Below are positions 60,019 through 64,000 of a DNA stretch of 64,000 nucleotides, piece after piece. Each line of letters starts with the position of its first letter. Position 1 is the stretch's first letter. The notes beneath the pieces were generated by a model. It ran no database searches, was not told where the DNA came from, and worked only from the letters and a program-made list of their open reading frames with translations. The DNA is taken from contig NC_090186.1 in NCBI RefSeq assembly GCF_024679245.1, positions 40,136,181 to 40,200,180 on the forward strand, in the 5' to 3' direction. The DNA comes from Pseudorasbora parva. Its lineage: Eukaryota > Chordata > Actinopteri > Cypriniformes > Gobionidae. Position numbers and translations under genes: made by a program.

Positions 60019-60804
60019 GGTTAGATTACCCAAAAATTAAATTTCTTTCATTAATGACTCACCCCAATGTCGTTCCACACCCGCAAGACCTCCGTTCATC
60101 CCCGGAACACAGTTTAAGATATTTTAAATTTAGTCTGAGGCCTTTCTGTCCTTTGAATGTAAGTGTATGCCCACTTGCTGTCCACGTCCAGAAGGGAATG
60201 AAAACATTATCAAAGTAGTCCATATGTGACATCAGTTGGTTAGTTAGACTCTTTTGAAGCGTCGACAATACATTTTGGTCCAAAAAATTTTATTTTTTTA
60301 AAATACAACTTTATTCAGCATTGTCTTCTTTTCCGTGTTCCCCAAATAAAGAATCAAACAGTCATGATTCAAGATTCGGATCGCGTGTCAAACTGGCAAA
60401 CTGCTGAAATCACGTGACATTGGTGATATTAATCACGAATCAATCTGCTGATTCGCGACCGTTTGATTCTTTATTTGAGGTTTGAAAACAAACACGGAAG
60501 AGAAGACAATGCTGAATAAAGTCGTATTTTTTATTTTATTTTTTTTGACCAAAATGTATCGTCAAGACTTCAAAAGAGTCTAACTAACCAAATGATGTCA
60601 CATCTGGATTACTATGAGGATGTTTTCATTCCCTTCTGGACATGGACAGCAAGTGGGCATACACTTACATTCAAAGGACAGAAAGCCCTCGGACTAAATC
60701 TAAAATATCTTAAACTGTGTACCGAGGATGAACAGAGGTCCTAAGGGTGTGGAACGACATTGGGGTGAGTCATTAATGAAAGAAATTTCATTTTTGGGTT
60801 TGAA
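60019..60804. mobile_element. 786-bp near-complete palindromic MITE
   Basis: The left arm (GGTTAGATTACCCAAAAATT..., CACCCCAATGTCGTTCCACA) is complementary over about 300 bases to the right arm (TGTGGAACGACATTGGGGTG... CATTTTTGGGTT). The centre also pairs (CAAATAAAGAATCAAAC at about 60,343 with GTTTGATTCTTTATTTG at about 60,461), leaving a loop of roughly 100 bases. No coding capacity. The same family supplies the arm at 10,014-10,290. Confidence 0.8.
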
Positions 60805-61275
60805 TATTGCAGGGCTTTTTCCTATTTTGCATCCCTAGTCAGCCTCCTCTTATTTTAGAGTTGTCCAGCCAAGGCCCACCCTCTTTCTCTGTGTTCTGGG
60901 GTTTGTTTAGTAATGCAGGTTGGTGTGAAGCAGAATGGATGGCGACTTTGCCAGTGGTCGTGGGGCAGGGTTAGGCGTCTCTTTGCTTATGTACAGTTAG
61001 ACTAGCTTTTCTAAACCCCGCCTCCCAGAGCTCATTGTGGCCGCCACTGTCCGGCGGCCCCTGGCGTGATCCTGGAGTTAATGGCCGGTTGGTGGTATGT
61101 GTTGATTACTTTATCTCTTCACTTCTGCTCCACCTTTTAGGGCTCGGGTTGAGCTGTACTTCACAACCTTCTGGTCTGTGAGGGTTTGGTCGGATGTTCC
61201 CCTGAAGCCAAGCATTGCCATGGCTGAGGCTCTCGCCTGGATGGCAGGCCGCTGGATAAGCAGACGGCCACCCTG
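60805..61275. other. Host sequence of the hAT-like insertion, probable old retroelement
   Basis: GC-richer than its surroundings. GGATGGCAGGCCGCTGG-like motifs echo GATGGCAGGCC at about 59,455, suggesting this and 59.4 kb belong to one decayed repeat. No gene recognised. Confidence 0.3.
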
Positions 61276-61283
61276 AAGGCGGG

Positions 61284-62577
61284 CAGAGCCGTGCACAGGG
61301 GGGTGGCCCGGTGGCTAGAGCCACTGCCCCTTTGCCCTCATCGGCTAAGGTGCCCCTCTTGCCCTCTTCCCTCCCTCACCTTCAGAGGATTCCCATAAAA
61401 GCATTCTGTTCCGCTAAAAGTCCACTAATTCTGCTAATCCGTTCCGTGTTTTCCTGCTCGCTCCACAGCATCGCTCAAAGTCTGCGGCGGTGTCCGCTCT
61501 CTGTGGAGACGGCAGTTAAAGAATGTCGAAGAATATTACAAACTACAATCCACATACAAACAGTGGTTGATCCGCGAATTAGTAGTTTGTTTGTTTCAAC
61601 AGTGCAAACATGCATTCAAAGCTCCAGCATGCTAGCGGGTAAATCGCCATACTGTTTGGCTATACTGAATATTGCTGACAGTTTGTCACTCTTTAACTCC
61701 TGTAAAATAGATTTCCGATTATAATCAATTTTACGAGTTAATACTATTATCTATAACATGTCATACTTATGATATTTTATTTAAACCATATTAATCGTAT
61801 ACACAATTTTAAAAAAGGTAATAAAGACTATTATAAATATAAATAAGTTGTATCAGGGTACAAGCACACCCTAAGAAAAATGTGCTAATTTTTCAAAAAC
61901 GTTAATGCTTTCAAAAAATCTCTAGCAATGTTTGCAGTATTTTCTGTTTATTTTGATTAATAAAATAATCAACCATTGTTCAGTAAATATTAAAATGTTA
62001 ATATAAAAATATTTTTGAAATACCGAAACTAATTTTTAAGTAAATAATCTGAAAACACTGAGATCCCATAATAATTTAATAAAGTTTTATCGTTGTAACA
62101 ACTAAATATATTTGTATTACATGATTATTATCATATTTTTATTATAAATAGGATGTTACTTCTAAGATGGACACCCAACTTAAGATATTTACCAGCTGAA
62201 TCTAACCATGTCATGTCAACAAATGGAAGTCAGTCAGCTGTTTATCATCATGTTAAATATGCCTTTTACCCCAAATACCATAAACAATACCTTATACTCA
62301 AAATATATTCAATAATTTTAGTGACTCTCATTTGCTACTTAAATCTCCAACAAAAATGTAAAATAGAAAAGAGATCAAATTAGCCTAGAATCATTTTTTT
62401 TGGAAGAATAATTAGAACAACATAAATGTAATTAGCTCTAAAGCCTAACAAATGTATTTACAGTATGATTGTAAAAGGTTTGTTATTCATTCTCTACATT
62501 AAGATGATACTCAATCCCCTTAATGCCCCTTTTTTGGTTTGGGCCACTGCCCCTCAAAATGTCTGTGCACGGCCCTG
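61284..62577. mobile_element. 1294-bp non-autonomous hAT-like element
   Basis: AAGGCGGG lies at 61,276-61,283 and 62,578-62,585, a perfect 8-bp target duplication as made by hAT transposases. The ends are inverted repeats: CAGAGCCGTGCACAG at 61,284 and CTGTGCACGGCCCTG ending at 62,577; GGCAGTGGC-type subterminal sequence also recurs inverted. No transposase frame is preserved, so it is likely a deletion derivative. Confidence 0.8.
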
Positions 62578-62585
62578 AAGGCGGG

Positions 62586-63500
62586 TGATGTAAGTTGTAC
62601 TCCCCTCGCTTCGGAGGATTCACAGTGTTCTTTGCTGAGTACACTGCTATTGGCAATATGTTTTAGGTTCATGCTTATAGGCACTGCCAGTGAGACTGTG
62701 CTGTCACACAGAGGGCTCTGTGGGCCTCTGGGATGGACCGGCCCCAGGAGGGGCTCATGAAAGCCAGCTGTGAGCAGCCAGCTTGGGCAGTCCAGGCAGT
62801 TGACTTCAGGAAAGGATGTAGGCCTCAGCAGGCCTCCTTGCAAGAGAGTCCTGATGTTGTGGCCCATGTGTGCAGGGGAGGGTTCTCCCAACGATGTCGG
62901 CTGCAGCAGAAACCTCGTCAATTAGTAGGCCCTTTATGGCCTCCCTGGGGATGAGTCCCCAGGTGGTTACTAGATGCCCAGTTTTTCGTCAGTCAGCAGA
63001 CAGGCTACTGTCAGCCCGGGGTCGCAGCTGCCGGTTTTTCCAACCAGCCAGAGAGAAGTAAGCTGCTAGCAGGTAGTAGGCCCCTCCAGGCCTCCCTGTA
63101 AGTCTACAGCTACGCTGACAGTTGGTGTCGACTACTATCAGGTTGCAGGCCTTGCCAGGCCTCCCTAAGCCTTGATATCAGGCAGTAGGTGCCTCCAGGC
63201 CTCCCTGAGGGCCTGCTGGAGGGCAACTGGCCTTTCCTGGCCTCCCCTGAGGGTGTGTTCTTGGGCAATCAGTCATTGGAAGGCTAGCACAAACTGTTAG
63301 TAGGTAGTAGGCCTCACCAGGCCTCCCTGAGGGCGAGTTCCCGGTTCCAGTCTCTGTGGCAGTAAGCATGGATTGCTAGCAGGTAGTAGGCCTTGATATT
63401 GGATGCTCGTGACTAGCATGTTCTGCTGTCAGGCAGTAGGCCTCACCAGGCCTCCTTGAGGATGACTTCCCCAGTCTCAGTCCCTGTGACAGTTAGTGCT
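62586..63500. repeat. Degenerate repeats around GGCCTCCCTGA
   Basis: From about 62,815 to 63,465 a motif of the form GCAGTAGGCCTCACCAGGCC followed by TCCCTGAGGG recurs at least eight times at irregular spacing (about 40-110 bases). It resembles an old, decayed minisatellite or internal repeat of a retroelement. No protein evidence. Confidence 0.55.
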
Positions 63501-64000
63501 TTCCCAGTCTCTGTCTGTTCAAGCAACCAAGAATGCAAGGACAGGAAAGAAAGAAAAAATTTAAATATAATTTCAACTATACTGAACTTAAATGTTTTAT
63601 TTAGAAAAAAAACACACAATCATCCATTTTTTTCTTTAATATAATACATTTGTAACTAGTTTTTGGATGAATATATATTTAATCTTGCAAAACGCAATTA
63701 GTGTTCTTCATAAATCAATGTTGAATTTAATGTTGGGTATACACAAATTGCATCAAATGACTCGCCGTTGTTTATTTGCATGCCACGTGTTGTCTGGGTT
63801 GTAGCAGTAAATTCATTAAAACATATAGCAGAACAGGTTCTCAGAGCTTTCCTATAAGAAATCTCTCTTATCTAGCATAAGCTCAGTAGTTGAGAGCTGA
63901 GCTAACTAGACTGGATGTCAGATAAATGAGGGGCCTGTAATAGATTTGAGAACCACTGTATTCAAGAAATGAATCATGTAAACTCCCACACAACTGAGCA
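63501..64000. other. Unannotated window end
   Basis: AT-rich, no gene or transposon termini recognised. Confidence 0.4.

Overview
The window reads as vertebrate, almost certainly teleost and probably cyprinid (zebrafish/carp-like) genomic DNA. It has a cluster of four intact class-I-type trace amine-associated receptor (TAAR) genes set in dense, nested transposon debris of the kinds typical of such genomes: Tc1/mariner, Harbinger-like and hAT-like non-autonomous elements, DIRS-type tyrosine-recombinase retrotransposons and a Ty3/gypsy chromovirus-type element. No tRNA, rRNA or CRISPR was seen. Species and exact TAAR subfamily numbers cannot be fixed from sequence alone.

Layout. 1-2.55 kb: unannotated DNA plus a MITE carrying a second nested element. 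3.29-4.26 kb: TAAR gene 1 (+). 4.9-6.8 kb: Tc1-like relic split by a 1.35-kb TIR element. 7.2-7.6 kb: fold-back insertion with a 13-bp target duplication. 8.37-9.38 kb: TAAR gene 2 (-). 10.0-11.2 kb: MITE arm and the first part of a DIRS reverse transcriptase. 11.22-40.96 kb: one uninterrupted array of about 75 head-to-tail 396-bp monomers with higher-order structure, lying inside that DIRS element, which resumes at 40.96-41.5 kb. 41.65-42.5 kb: TIR element. 42.8-42.93 kb: actin-derived pseudogene fragment running directly into a 1.9-kb, four-tier 27/24-bp minisatellite. 46.15-47.16 kb: TAAR gene 3 (-), in a segmental duplicate of the gene 2 block. 48.5-51 kb: broken DIRS element with a 572-bp insertion. 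51-54.07 kb: truncated gypsy element (-) with one LTR. 55.85-56.86 kb: TAAR gene 4 (-). 58.5-63.5 kb: composite retroelement-like sequence with a 786-bp palindromic MITE and a 1.29-kb hAT-like element with a clean 8-bp target duplication.

The genes. The three minus-strand receptors are all 336 residues and about 91-94% identical. Each has the same inferred architecture: TATAAAT box, very short noncoding leader exon, GTAAG donor, short intron, acceptor 20-30 bases before the ATG, intronless coding exon. The plus-strand receptor is a more distant family member with a similar inferred leader intron. Family knowledge makes these olfactory amine receptors. Their differences concentrate in extracellular loop 2 and TM5, while TM1-TM3 is nearly identical even at the DNA level, which fits gene conversion plus divergence of the ligand-facing segment.

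The most unusual material is the satellite array, which physically separates duplicated receptor genes 2 and 3. It sits inside a DIRS element, has multi-kilobase higher-order repeats, and carries one perfect hairpin in most monomers. The actin fragment abutting the minisatellite is the second most unusual item.
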